From the NCBI GenBank assembly GCA_027577595.1, contig JANBRJ010000124.1, forward strand, positions 1 through 42,608: a stretch of 42,608 nt of DNA, in the 5' to 3' direction. The notes beneath the pieces were generated by a model. It was not told the origin of the DNA and did no database searches. It saw only the letters and a list, made by a program, of their open reading frames with translations. Made by a program: the position numbers and the translations under genes. Positions 10,360 to 20,145 of this stretch are shown here, piece after piece (positions within the stretch are counted from its first letter, which is position 1; each line of letters starts with the position of its first letter). This stretch comes from Coemansia sp. RSA 487. Taxonomy: Eukaryota; Kickxellomycota; Kickxellomycetes; Kickxellales; Kickxellaceae.

Positions 10360-10368
10360 TATAAAAAG
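10360..10368 (+). promoter_or_regulatory. TATA box of the Gly/Cys-rich secreted protein gene
   Basis: TATAAAAAG lies 137 bases upstream of the ATG at 10497. Downstream follows a CA/CAA-rich, nearly G-free leader of about 100 bases, which looks like an efficiently translated 5' UTR. The combination suggests a strongly expressed gene; expression itself is inferred. Confidence 0.6.
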
Positions 10369-10496
10369 GCATTTCCCCGTGCTGCTGAACTATTCCAATG
10401 CAATACATATCATCAGCACCAACAACACACACGAGCACTACCAACAACAATAACAACAACAACATCAAGTGACAAAAAATACTGAGAATAATAACA

Positions 10497-10877
10497 ATGT
10501 TCAGCTACACTTCTGCCATCGCTTTTGCTCTTCTTGCTCTCCCCGCCGCTCTGCTTGCGGCACCGATTGTTGACGCCTCTGCTGAGCCTGCACTGGCTGC
10601 TGGCATTGCTCCTCCTGCTAATAACATGCATGTCGCCAAGCGCTGTGGCGGGTGCGGAGGATGGGGTGGATGCGGATGCGGAGGATGGGGCGGATGCGGC
10701 GGATGCGGCGGATGCGGTGGTTTTGGCTTTCCGTTTGCTTCCAGCTTCACCAACGCGCTGAACACCAACAACAATGCTGCGCACTTCAACGATGACACGC
10801 TCTATACCAACCACAAATGTTGCGATTCAGTCAACAGCAATCTCAACGCTTTCACCAACAACAACGTTGTTTTCTAG
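10497..10877 (+). CDS. Small secreted Gly/Cys-rich protein with Kex2-type site
   Basis: A 126-residue secreted protein of unknown function. Residues 1-22 are a clear signal peptide (hydrophobic core AFALLALPAALLA, cleavage likely near AAP). Residues 23-47 look like a propeptide ending in a dibasic KR at 48-49, a Kex2-type processing site. The predicted mature part opens with a 28-residue block of CGG/GGW/GGC units holding C50, C53, C59, C61, C67, C70 and C73, built on a 9-base DNA repeat. A Phe/Asn-rich tail follows, with a CC pair at 108-109 and an asparagine-rich end. Nine cysteines in a small secreted protein suggest a disulphide-linked, metal-binding or wall-associated peptide, but it does not match the hydrophobin cysteine pattern. 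ATG choice is clear from the signal peptide. TATA box and leader lie upstream. Confidence 0.8.
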   Translation: MFSYTSAIAFALLALPAALLAAPIVDASAEPALAAGIAPPANNMHVAKRCGGCGGWGGCGCGGWGGCGGCGGCGGFGFPFASSFTNALNTNNNAAHFNDDTLYTNHKCCDSVNSNLNAFTNNNVVF

Positions 10878-12220
10878 CGAACTACAGCAGTCCAGCTTTT
10901 ATAGATTATAGTCGAGTATAGTATGTCGTCGTGCAAACTATTCTATAGATCTTGCTTTTTGCGAAGTTTAAAAATGAGCTTCAGAATATGAATACAAAAT
11001 ATATGGACCCAAGTGAACTGCCTTCTGTGCCACTGTTAACTCTATATCATTAAACTCTACGCTATATACCGGAATTTGAGTTTAAAAATGTTGTTTATGG
11101 TAAAAGGGATTTGTATAAATATAGCCCCTGTGCTGTGTTTGGTCCTGTGGAAGGAATTTCGGATCAGAGACGAGTAAATGTTTAAAAGCCAATACATAAA
11201 TATTGCATAAAGCGTGCTCTTTCAAGGAGGTTGTTTTTCGCAATGTAATATTGGTCGATGGAGGCTCTTGGAGAATAGCACAAATACGTGTATGAAATGT
11301 CCTCGTGTGCCTGTTTTACAATATATGCTTTATTCGAGTTGGTTCTACCGCTTAGACCATATCGCAAGGCTTTATTATAGATGGGCGCCGATTTGATCTC
11401 ACAAATGCCAAAATAACTTTTAGCGTAGATGTTTTAAAATAGCACAAGATATAAAAAAGTTTTTATTCGTATAGAAATCGTATATTTCGATGTAGAGAAC
11501 ATTTAGAGGCTTCAGAGCTGTTTTTGAGATGTTCGCTTTGGGGCCATTGCATACTATTTAGGGCTGCCAAGAAAAGGTCGATTTAGTGGCGCTGTACTGC
11601 TTGACGAGTGGTACATCATCAACCGCTCATTATGAAGTCTTCGTCTGTGGGAGCATATGGCGTGGGATCCTCATCCAGATCAGATGGTGCAACGAATGTG
11701 CAATATAATATGATAGCCGAGCATTTACCAGCTCATACTTTGCTATATTGTTGCTCTGCTAGATGTATTATTCCAAATAGTATGCAGTTGAACCTCTCCC
11801 CTCGCAGAATACGCTAAACGTCGATATAAAAACAATAACCAGATTTGGAAAATCTGACATTTACATTATAAAGATAATCACTGATTTTGATTAAATCATA
11901 AACTTTCATGATCAAGCTCATCTTATCTATAGTAACAAATATTTTTTAACCCAAGAGTATCTTCCTCCCACCACTCTTAGTGCCTATTGTTTGTGCGCTT
12001 GTGGTGCCCACTTCACTAATACTTTATCTCAATCTGCTATTTTCTTCTCTTCCTTGAATCATTTAGCGCCTTTTTATTTCTACAATCTTTTCTTTGGACA
12101 TCTCTAGCTCCTCCTTTTCTGCTAATCGACCTCTACACAAGTAGCAGATTCGTGCTAGAGAAAGAAACATACCGCCTTGACTCCAGTTGATTCAAATCAA
12201 TAAATCAATCAATCGTAGAA
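10878..12220. other. Intergenic, no gene recognised
   Basis: About 1.34 kb. The first part is AT-rich with scattered stops in all frames; the few short open stretches (for example 11608-11817) start at GTG and have no protein-like composition. The last 200 bases are pyrimidine-rich and end in AATCAAT-type repeats just before the core protein 2 ATG, as expected of a fungal promoter and leader. I saw no tRNA, no repeat of note and no HAP-type CCAAT box. Confidence 0.5.
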
Positions 12221-13498
12221 ATGTTCCGCGCAAAATCAATCGCTAAGGTTGCCCGCCGCACATACGCGTCAGTGGCCAGCGCACCGGTTGTCAGCACATC
12301 CAACGGCATCAAGGTGGCAGCCATCGAAGGCGACGCCGAGTCGCAGCTTGCATCAGTGTCTCTTGTCATCAACGGCGGATCGCGCTTCGAGGCGCCCGAG
12401 AACGCCGGAGCCGCCCACTATCTCAAGGCATTTGGGTTCCGGAACACGCAGGGTCGCACGTCGTTCCGCACTGTGCGTGAGGCTGAGCTCAACGGAGCCA
12501 CGCTTGTTGCAGAGGCAACGCGCGAAAACATCACGTACACGGTCCAGTGCTTCAAGGATGCTGTGCCTTACTTTGTCGACGTCCTTGCAGACATTGCCAC
12601 TGCCACAAAGTACGCGGAGCACGAGTTCAGAGACATTTCAAAGGCTGTTATATTCGAGTCGCTGTGTGCGCACACTAACCCGGTCACCCGCCTTGTCGAC
12701 GGCATCCACCAAGCGGCGTTCCGCAACGGGCTAGGAAACTCTCTCTATGCTCTGTCGTCGTCGCCTGTGACAACAGGTGACGCTGTGCGGCAGTATGCGC
12801 AGGCTGCCTTTGCCAGCAACCGTGTTGCCATTGTCGGCACCGGTGTTGGTGCACAGCAGCTTGCGGATCTGGTCAGCCAGTCGTCACTCTCGGGCCTCGG
12901 ATCGCAGTCGTCGCTGACCACCAGTGCGTCCAAGTTTGTCGGTGGCACGCAGCAGGTCTACGAGTCGGCGTCCCCAGTGTCGCACTATGCGCTTGCCTTC
13001 TCTGCAGAGCCAGGTATGGCACCGGTGCTTGCCAGTCTTCTGGGCGCACAAAAGCGCATGAAGTGGAGCACAGGTGTGTCTCCGCTGGCCAAGCTTGCAG
13101 CGTCCGAGGGCTTTGAAGCCGAGGCGTTCTCATTTGCCTACTCCGATGCCGGTGTTGTCGGTGTGCTAGTATCTGCACCTACAAGCCAGATCAAGGGCGC
13201 TATGGAGAAGGTAGCCGCCGTAATCCAAAAGGACATTGCCGCCGCCGGCGACGAGGCTGTCCAGCGTGCTGTTGCGGCAGCCAAGGTTGATGCTGCCGAG
13301 ACATTGGCCACTTTGAAGGGCACGCAGCTGGCGCTTGGCCAGGTTGCGCTTGGACAATCGGCTGCTACGCTAGAGAGCGTTGAGCAGGCGGCATCCAAGC
13401 TGTCTTCGGCTGCACCTGCGGTCTTCAAGTCTAAGCCAGTGGCTGCTTCCGTCGGTCTTTCTCAGACTACTGCGTACGTCGATACCCTTGGCTTTTGA
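12221..13498 (+). CDS. QCR2: Cytochrome bc1 complex core protein 2 (mitochondrial)
   Basis: A 425-residue subunit of respiratory complex III, in the M16 (mitochondrial processing peptidase-like) family. Residues 1-16 (basic, with RRTYAS) form a mitochondrial presequence. Two homologous halves follow: the first begins at VSTSNGIKVAAIEGDAES and contains the SLVINGGSRFE strand and the GAAHYLKAFGF segment. At the zinc site the HxxEH motif of active peptidases is replaced by H66-Y-L-K-A, which identifies a core subunit rather than an active protease. The second half (from about residue 225) shows the degenerate repeat. Length lies between yeast Qcr2 and the mammalian protein. GC and codon use are those of a well-expressed gene. 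The ATG is preceded by a pyrimidine-rich leader. It stands alone, with no functional link to its neighbours. Confidence 0.92.
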   Translation: MFRAKSIAKVARRTYASVASAPVVSTSNGIKVAAIEGDAESQLASVSLVINGGSRFEAPENAGAAHYLKAFGFRNTQGRTSFRTVREAELNGATLVAEATRENITYTVQCFKDAVPYFVDVLADIATATKYAEHEFRDISKAVIFESLCAHTNPVTRLVDGIHQAAFRNGLGNSLYALSSSPVTTGDAVRQYAQAAFASNRVAIVGTGVGAQQLADLVSQSSLSGLGSQSSLTTSASKFVGGTQQVYESASPVSHYALAFSAEPGMAPVLASLLGAQKRMKWSTGVSPLAKLAASEGFEAEAFSFAYSDAGVVGVLVSAPTSQIKGAMEKVAAVIQKDIAAAGDEAVQRAVAAAKVDAAETLATLKGTQLALGQVALGQSAATLESVEQAASKLSSAAPAVFKSKPVAASVGLSQTTAYVDTLGF

Positions 13499-14164
13499 GT
13501 TTTTTTTTGTTCGAAAGAACAGCCAATCTTTCTTTATATCTCTCTTTGGTTTTCAGCAATTATTTTTACAAGTTTTACAGTTTGATCTGATCTAATCTGA
13601 TGTGTGATATCACGACGTGTCGTCCCCAAATTTCTTGCAATCATACATGCAGGCTGCAACATTTCTGGAATTCAGATCTTCAATTTATAAATAACACAAT
13701 CAATGGCAGCAAAAGCTCGAGATTGTTACTACAATGATTTTCCAGAAGAGTGGAAACGGCCAGAACATGCGCCACTTTTGTTGTTGCCAACTCCAATTGT
13801 AGCATGGATTTTTGAGAAGGAACAGCGAAAAAAGGAACACATTTTTCTTTCAGCCATTATGCTTGCAAGCAGTAATACGTCCAGCAAAAACAACAACAAA
13901 GGGGAAAAAGAGTGAGAGTTTGTGGGAAAAAAAAGTAACAGAAGAATTAATGGGTGGCATGGAGTATGTCTCATTCTGAAAATAGTATCTTCCCCCCATC
14001 TCAACATTCCCCGGGTTATTTTTTATTTTTATTTTCATAACCTTGCCTTCATCTCTTCTACTTTCCAACATTATCTTTATTCTCGATGCTTTTATACTCC
14101 TCTAGTTTGTTTTTTGTATATTGCTAATTTGACCATATCATTCGCTGCGTTTAGTTATTATCTA
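13499..14164. other. Intergenic: 3' end of core protein 2 and leader of the SMS-like gene
   Basis: About 665 bases. After a T-rich 3' end there is a TATAAATA at 13686 and an open frame of 70 codons from the ATG at 13703. That frame may be an upstream ORF of the next gene or chance. The last 150 bases are strongly pyrimidine-rich. Nothing else is evident. Confidence 0.4.
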
Positions 14165-15631
14165 ATGGTTGTTGCCTCGACGATATCCTTCCACCGAGCA
14201 CGGGCTCTTGTAGAGCTAGCACGTTCCCCTATATTTACGCGAGAACTGTGCCGCACGCTAACCGCATGGGGCATCCTGTTTATCATAGGAATCTGGATGG
14301 TCATTTGCCAGCAGTGGTCGGATATGCGGTGGTTCCGACAGATGCAGCATCTGGGTGCAACAACCACACCATGGCCGTCGTATGCGTTGCTGGAGGACGT
14401 TGTGCTCGAGCATTTGCCGGTTCTCGAGAGAGCGTGGATATCGGACAAGCTAGTCGGAACGTCCGTGTTTGTATGTATAATCGGATGCTGCGTAATGAGC
14501 CCAGGGTGGCGAGAGCGACTAATGATGGTGCGACGGATTGGGTGGATGGTCGCAGTGCTCTACTTTCTCCGTTCCATCACTATCTCGGTAACTACAGTAC
14601 CGCCCTCCATCGGATCGTGCGTCATATTGACTCCACAGTCCACATGGCACGTCATTTTGGCTACACCCCAGATTCTAGCTGGATCTATTGGGCAGTGCAC
14701 GGACAAGATCTTCTCGGGCCACACTGCGATTCTGACAATCTCCTTCTTGTTTCTGCGCAGATACGCCACGCACTGGGTCGTTGTTGCGTATAGCGCGGTC
14801 CACACCGGGCTGGGCATCTTGTCGGTTCTACTGGCTCGGTACCACTATACGGTTGATGTTGTGATTGGGTTGCTGATGACTCTGTTTGTCCACCATTTTT
14901 ACTATTCGGCGCTGGAAGTCGCTGTTCGGCAGCGCACCATGCTATACGAGCACGCACTCCTTGTCCAGCAGCAACAGTATCCGCAACAGCAACAATTGGG
15001 CTTAGGCAGACGTGACTCCGGCAGCCATCCCCACCATTTTGATGAGCAGCAACATTCGCCGGATGATTCCGATTCATACAAATTGACTATATTCGAAACA
15101 GATAGTGCTGTTGGCATCGAGAATGCCGACCCCAGGGCACACCGGTCGGTGTCCTTGCCATTAAACAGCTATTCGCAGGTGATCCACGGCAGCATTGTTC
15201 GCAAGCGCGAGATTTCCTCGGCTACTGCCTTATCGGAGGCTAGCAACCATGGGCGGCATGGGGCAGCAGATGGCTCTTCTTCCCCGTTGTCCCCACTACA
15301 TGTGCCCTTATCACATGGCACGGGTCTTAGTGACCTTGGAACTGCGGATTCCCTAATTACACTTCCCCACATCTCCAGCACACCACCACCTGACCTACAC
15401 CAGCTACAGTTCTTGGATAGCGATGACGGCACACACGAAGATGTTATCGAAATGCAGCCATTGCATCGTGGTAACCAAGATCTGCCCACCATGCATAACG
15501 ATGTTGCAGGCGGGTGCCATTGCCATCGCCAGGAGAACCATTTACAAATCTTGGGTGTAAATAGATCATCCGGATCTATTTTGCCGAAAATCGTTGCATG
15601 GATGGATGGACTGGACCTTCGATACAAATGA
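14165..15631 (+). CDS. Sphingomyelin-synthase-like membrane enzyme (PAP2_C family)
   Basis: A 488-residue polytopic membrane protein of the sphingomyelin synthase / inositol-phosphorylceramide synthase-type phosphotransferases, which move a head group onto ceramide in the Golgi or plasma membrane. About six hydrophobic segments span residues 30-255. The diagnostic motifs are CTDKIFSGHT at 178-187 (H186) and HYTVD at 227-231 (H227, D231), the three catalytic residues of SMS. The later FVHHFYY fits the end of the family's D4 motif. Beyond residue 260 is a long cytosolic tail, rich in Gln, His and Ser, with no recognised domain. The frame is open to a GTG at 13922, but that stretch is T-rich leader, so I start at the ATG at 14165. 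Choice between ceramide phosphotransferase activities cannot be made from sequence. Confidence 0.85.
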   Translation: MVVASTISFHRARALVELARSPIFTRELCRTLTAWGILFIIGIWMVICQQWSDMRWFRQMQHLGATTTPWPSYALLEDVVLEHLPVLERAWISDKLVGTSVFVCIIGCCVMSPGWRERLMMVRRIGWMVAVLYFLRSITISVTTVPPSIGSCVILTPQSTWHVILATPQILAGSIGQCTDKIFSGHTAILTISFLFLRRYATHWVVVAYSAVHTGLGILSVLLARYHYTVDVVIGLLMTLFVHHFYYSALEVAVRQRTMLYEHALLVQQQQYPQQQQLGLGRRDSGSHPHHFDEQQHSPDDSDSYKLTIFETDSAVGIENADPRAHRSVSLPLNSYSQVIHGSIVRKREISSATALSEASNHGRHGAADGSSSPLSPLHVPLSHGTGLSDLGTADSLITLPHISSTPPPDLHQLQFLDSDDGTHEDVIEMQPLHRGNQDLPTMHNDVAGGCHCHRQENHLQILGVNRSSGSILPKIVAWMDGLDLRYK

Positions 15632-15632
15632 A

Positions 15633-15658
15633 GGAAAGAAAGAAAGAAAGAAAGAAAG
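15633..15658 (+). repeat. (GAAA)n microsatellite in the 3' region of the SMS-like gene
   Basis: Six or so GAAA units follow directly after the TGA of the SMS-like gene. Simple repeat, probably within the 3' UTR. Confidence 0.9.
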
Positions 15659-15791
15659 GGGGAACAGAACATTCTAATTTCCTGATAGAACATTCAAAAA
15701 AACTATTGTTTTTACGCTGGGCGCTTTTCTCCAATATAAATGTACTTTATATATAAAAAACTAAAAGACGAGTAGAAAAAATTCGCTTTGT

Positions 15792-17291
15792 TTAGACGCT
15801 GGCTTCCTTGTTAATTTCGCCATGGACGTTAGCGTTATCATATTCAGCGATACGCTTTTGGTCCCTGTGTGCCCAGACAGAGCCGGTGAATATGACCTCC
15901 ATGTCCTCGAGAGATCGGTTCTTGGTCTCTGGATAGAACAGGTAGATGATAGCCACAGCGGCAAACATAATTATAGCAAAGATTAGATCCAGACCCCACG
16001 TGATACGCTTCATGAGGATGGGGGCAACAAGACCGATGACAAAGTTGAACAGCCAGTTGGACGCAGTGGTGATGGAGTTTGCCTTGGAGCGGATGTGCAT
16101 CGGGAAGATCTCGGACGGGTAGATCCAGCCGATAGGGCCCCACGACATGGCGAATGAGATAACAAACAGGTATACCATGACAATGACCAGATATGACACG
16201 CCCTTGGGCAGGTTCAAGTTGAGTGAACCGTCAGGATCGGTGGTCTTGTGTTGGGTTGCGCCGGTGGCAACGGCCTGGACAAAGTAGGTGATGGCGCAGC
16301 CAAGCGAGCCAGCCATTACAGTCCACCGACGACCCCACCGGTCGATGAAGAGAATCGCCGGAATGGTGGCCAGCATATTGATGACACCGTTGACGCCCTG
16401 AGCCAGAAGCGAGGCGTTGGGGCCAGTCAAACCGGACTGCTTGAAGAGAGAAGGAGCAAAGTACATGATGACATTGATACCGGTAAGCTGCTGCAGCGCC
16501 TGGATGACAACACCCAAGATGATACGGCGGCGGATAGGGAAGCGCAAGAGCTCCATGTAGCTGCGCACAGCGGTTTCGCGCTCAACACGCACGGCCTCCT
16601 TGATATCATCGAGCTCCTGGATGACCTCGGAGTCGTTGAGGTCGCCGCCGGCACGCAGACGAGCAAGAACCTTTTGCGCCTCGTCGAAGCGGTCGTGGTC
16701 AATCAGCCAGCGGGGCGAGAAGGGCAAGAAGAGCATCGAAATAAAGAGGATAATCGCAGGCACAATTTGGAGACCGATAGGAATACGCCAGGACGCATCG
16801 CTCTTGATGAAGTGGCAACCATAGTCGATCCAGAAGGCCACCAGAAGACCCCAAGTGATGGCCCACTGCTGCAGCGACACAAGACGACCACGGATATGCG
16901 GCGGTGATATCTCCGACTGGTAGACAGGGACGGTCATCGACAGCACGCCGACACCAAGACCCGCAATAAAGCGGCCGACGATAAGCATGGCGCGGTTGCG
17001 CGCTCCACACTGGATGGCGGCACCAAGAGAGAACACCACGCAGGCAACCATGATGGTTCTCTTGCGCGAAAACTTGTCGGCAAGGTAACCGGCACAAAGG
17101 GACCCGACAAAACAGCCGGCTGTCAGAAGAGAAACAATGACACCAACGCCGACGGATCCAGGATCATGGAAGTACGCCTTCCAGTAGTCCATCTCGAGAA
17201 TCGAGGACATTAGGCCGGTATCGAAACCGAAGAGGAATCCGCCAAGTGCGGACACACCGCCCACAAAGTAGGCCTGAGCGTTTCTGCCCAT
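15792..17291 (-). CDS. MFS sugar (hexose) transporter
   Basis: A 499-residue member of the major facilitator superfamily, sugar porter group, which brings hexose or a related sugar across the plasma membrane. Twelve hydrophobic segments can be counted with a central cytosolic loop at about residues 210-270. Signature motifs are present in order: GFLFGFDTGLMSS at 19-31, the loop 2-3 motif GYLADKFSRKRT, the RFIAGLGVGVLSMTVPVYQSE motif with PxHIRG near 127-155, QQLTGINVIMYF near 285, a second gating-loop motif DRWGRRW, and the C-terminal PETKNRSLEDME. Length and motifs match fungal hexose transporters; the exact sugar is unknown. The ATG at 17291 follows an in-frame stop region. It converges with the SMS-like gene. 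Confidence 0.93.
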   Translation of the reverse strand: MGRNAQAYFVGGVSALGGFLFGFDTGLMSSILEMDYWKAYFHDPGSVGVGVIVSLLTAGCFVGSLCAGYLADKFSRKRTIMVACVVFSLGAAIQCGARNRAMLIVGRFIAGLGVGVLSMTVPVYQSEISPPHIRGRLVSLQQWAITWGLLVAFWIDYGCHFIKSDASWRIPIGLQIVPAIILFISMLFLPFSPRWLIDHDRFDEAQKVLARLRAGGDLNDSEVIQELDDIKEAVRVERETAVRSYMELLRFPIRRRIILGVVIQALQQLTGINVIMYFAPSLFKQSGLTGPNASLLAQGVNGVINMLATIPAILFIDRWGRRWTVMAGSLGCAITYFVQAVATGATQHKTTDPDGSLNLNLPKGVSYLVIVMVYLFVISFAMSWGPIGWIYPSEIFPMHIRSKANSITTASNWLFNFVIGLVAPILMKRITWGLDLIFAIIMFAAVAIIYLFYPETKNRSLEDMEVIFTGSVWAHRDQKRIAEYDNANVHGEINKEASV

Positions 17292-17415
17292 GATTAGAAG
17301 CTTCCTAAAAAGGGATTAGACAGTAGCAAAAATTAAAAAATATAGTTTGGAAAAAAACTTTGGGAAATAACAAATGTTAAGGTGCTATTGTTGCTTAAAG
17401 GCACTGCGAGGAAGG

Positions 17416-17446
17416 AGTATTATTATTATTATTACTATTATTATTT
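17416..17446 (+). repeat. ATT microsatellite
   Basis: About ten ATT units with one interruption (ACT), in the upstream region of the sugar transporter. Confidence 0.85.
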
Positions 17447-19009
17447 GAAGGGAGTATATTTTGTTGGAATGCAATCGGGCAAGATGGCATGCCAGGGGAA
17501 ATATGCTTTATTTTATAATCGCAAGTCGGAGGTGGGAGATAATGGCCATTGTACCTTGGGCAGCAGACAGACAACGGCGCAAATACATGAAAGACTCGCG
17601 CTGGCCAGGGATCTACCAAAGTGAGAGAGAGCATTGTTGAAGACGATATGCAGCCATGCTGCTCGAGGAAATAAAACCAACTCCCTCTTCTGTTCATCTC
17701 TTTTCTCACATTCAATTCAATGGGTCATTCTGCGTGGTAATTGGTGCGAGAAGCCGAACATATTTTTTCTTCTTCAAAAATTGACCGTTGCTCGTTGCTT
17801 GTCACCAGTCAATATCGAGATGGGCAGAGCGCTAGGGGGTAAAGAGTGGGGTCAGCTGAATGGTCGTGTCTATTGCCGAGAAAAGGAAAAACAGGACAAT
17901 CTAATCTGGTTCATGCTCCCCACATTGTGGCTAAAAAGAGTAATTTCGTTACATTTTCGGTGCGTGTTTATCTCAAAACTGCAGTTCCTGCTGTTGCTGT
18001 TGCTGTTGTCGCTGTTGTTGCTGCTGTTTGTTTTGTCGTTGCTCGTGTGTTTTCATATTTGCTGGGAAACTGTTAGTGGATCATCTCTGGATTGTCGCGT
18101 GCCTAGATTTATATAGTGTGCAAAATAAATATGGATTTTCATCATTTGGCGTCGGCTACAAGAAAGCTCCGTGTGAAGGGCCAATTGTGGATGAAGCAAT
18201 CCAAATGAAGACACGAAAATCCTAAAATTAGCAACTGGCCATTGCACACTCATTCCTAGATCGTCCCCGTGCAATGACCGAAGGCCTCCTAAAAAACGAG
18301 CTTCGATCTGTATGTGGGATTTGCCACACAAAATTGTACAGCCACTCCTCGTGACCACCAACCAGATGCAAGACAAAAACTATGCTCCAAATTCTGCACA
18401 TTTATGCAAAATGCAACTGTATTTTTTGCTCTCGCCTGCTCGATGATTGTGGCTCCAACACTATAGCTCCAGTGTTATTTACTATTTTAGCATGCTGTTT
18501 TATGTCAAAGCGTGTTCCTGAGCCAGCAATTCCAGCCAACCAAACAACCGGACATAAACTGAGCTGCCAATTTCACTATAATAATCCACAAAGAAACCTG
18601 TTTCTTCTTATCGGTTACTCCCGGTTTACGTACGGAAAAATTGGCCCAATGACCATCTACTGTCGGGTTCACATACGATGCTGCCGCCGTGTCCATTTGT
18701 TTTATTGCCATTCACCTGTCTCGCATTCTTGCGAAAAAAATATTCTACGAGGATTTGATGCAATGTGCCGCAAGCACTATCTTTCCGCTTCCGCACCATG
18801 TGCAATTGAATCGATGCCATCCGTTCTCTGGCATATTGACAATGTCCTATCCCTATCGTAAAATAATGTTGTTGCACGGGTGTGGCGGTGGCATCAGGCT
18901 TATTCCTGTTTATACAAATCTGAAATTCACACTCGCCTCATCGCATTTATGTGTCACATGTGTATCTTTAACAGCAGTGGTTGATTAACCATATGCAATG
19001 CAAGAGTCA

Positions 19010-19027
19010 TTTGCATGTGAATGCAAA
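19010..19027. repeat. Inverted repeat TTTGCAT-GTGA-ATGCAAA
   Basis: Perfect 7-base arms with a 4-base spacer, next to a further ATGCAA at 18993-18998. A dimeric protein site or small hairpin is possible; no gene is near enough to assign it. Confidence 0.5.
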
Positions 19028-19269
19028 AAATAACGAGTAAAACTGTGCAAGCACTCGCCACATCTATATCTATTCCTATTCCTTCTCGTAAAATTCCAAT
19101 CTTCATTGGCGGAGAATTTTAGTGTGCACGAATATCTGAGCCATTGATCAACAAATCTTGTGCATGGATCCGGGCAAGAGCTATTACATGTCTTTTGGAA
19201 TTACAAGACCACAGGCAATTAGCTTTAATGGCGCCTACTTTTGTTAAGGACTACGGGCAATTTCATCTA

Positions 19270-19283
19270 ATCAAACGTTTGAT
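19270..19283. repeat. 14-base perfect palindrome ATCAAACGTTTGAT
   Basis: A perfect palindrome in AT-rich intergenic DNA. Function unknown; it could be a binding site for a dimeric regulator or chance. Confidence 0.5.
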
Positions 19284-19891
19284 AAATTGATTCATATTGA
19301 TTGATCATACGTTACCAATTCGACAAGACATTGTTCCACATTTCTTCCATGAAATTTAATATTGTCCTTTCTCTCTTCCCCTCCCCCTTACTGTTGGACC
19401 TCTACCCTCCACAATTCCACAATTCGATGCACAATTGTTACTCAGCACACAATGCTGGGCTAAACAATGATGTCGCATATTGCAGCGGCTTAGAAAGACA
19501 TGAAAAATGCGTGCATCTCCCTGTCACCGACCTTGTTACAACAATTCATCCATTGCAACCATGTTTACGGAGGCGCAATGGTCACAACAGGTAAATAAAA
19601 CAAAGCATAGATAGAACAACAGCCTTTGGCATCTGTATTATCTAAACAGCGAATGACTGCATTTTGAACTCGTTTGACCTTTTTGTCGCTTCTGCTTTCC
19701 CAAAAATAAATAAATAAATCAAAGTGATTCGATAGATATAAAAGGAACGTTCAGCAGATCCTCTAAAGCAAAATAAAAAAGAACATAGCATGGGATGTTT
19801 GCACGGTTGCCTCAATTTTTCTTTTGTTTTATTTTCACTCTTACATTTACATACACATTCGCTTTCTCAATAGTTTGGGGGGGGGGGAATT

Positions 19892-19984
19892 ATGACGTGC
19901 CCAAACAACACAAGCAGCGGCGACCACGACTACCCATACCCGCCTAGGCCACTGGGACCCGTTGACGAGCAGAACGACAGCTAG
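19892..19984 (+). other. Short GC-rich open frame, possible last exon or micro-ORF
   Basis: Thirty codons from ATG to TAG, with a Pro/Tyr-rich middle (DYPYPPRPLGP) and an acidic end (VDEQND). The stretch is clearly GC-richer than the several hundred bases around it and uses the GAC/AAC/CCG codons favoured by genes here. It follows a pyrimidine tract and AG at 19873, as a 3' splice site would. No upstream exon was found, so this stays a candidate. Confidence 0.25.
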
Positions 19985-20145
19985 CAAAACACGCCAATGC
20001 TTCTACAGCATAAGGGTTTCATTTAATAGATAAATTAATAAACATACTCCATTACCTGAAAGGATATAGCCATATACGGACACATGCCACAAGAGTTAAT
20101 TCATAGATGCAACAAAAAAGACAAGCAAAGAAACACCAAAAGGAT

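Larger units (their letters stand above)
17292..20145. other. 2.85 kb AT-rich gap, no gene recognised
   Basis: The first few hundred bases must hold the transporter promoter. Open stretches such as 17634-18116 and 18382-18861 have Cys/Leu-heavy, low-complexity translations and no recognisable domain, so I do not call them. Features seen: an ATT microsatellite at 17416-17446, a CTGTTG-rich stretch at 17985-18045, two perfect inverted repeats near 19010 and 19270, an 11-base G run at 19877, and a short GC-rich open frame at 19892-19984. Confidence 0.5.

Noticed and set aside
13703-13915. 70-codon frame with ATG and an upstream TATAAATA
   Set aside because: The first 45 residues look plausible, but the end is low complexity and no family is recognised. 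It may be an upstream ORF of the SMS-like gene; not called as a gene.
13922-14164. N-terminal extension of the SMS-like protein from a GTG
   Set aside because: GTG starts are not expected here, and the 81 extra residues come from T-rich leader DNA. The ATG at 14165 fits the family better.
17634-18116. 160-codon frame ending in a leucine run
   Set aside because: The leucine run comes from a CTGTTG simple repeat; the rest shows no protein-like pattern.
18382-18861. 159-codon frame from an ATG in the large gap
   Set aside because: Cys-, His- and Ser-heavy translation with no domain, in AT-rich DNA, with equally long frames on other strands. Chance is the simplest reading.
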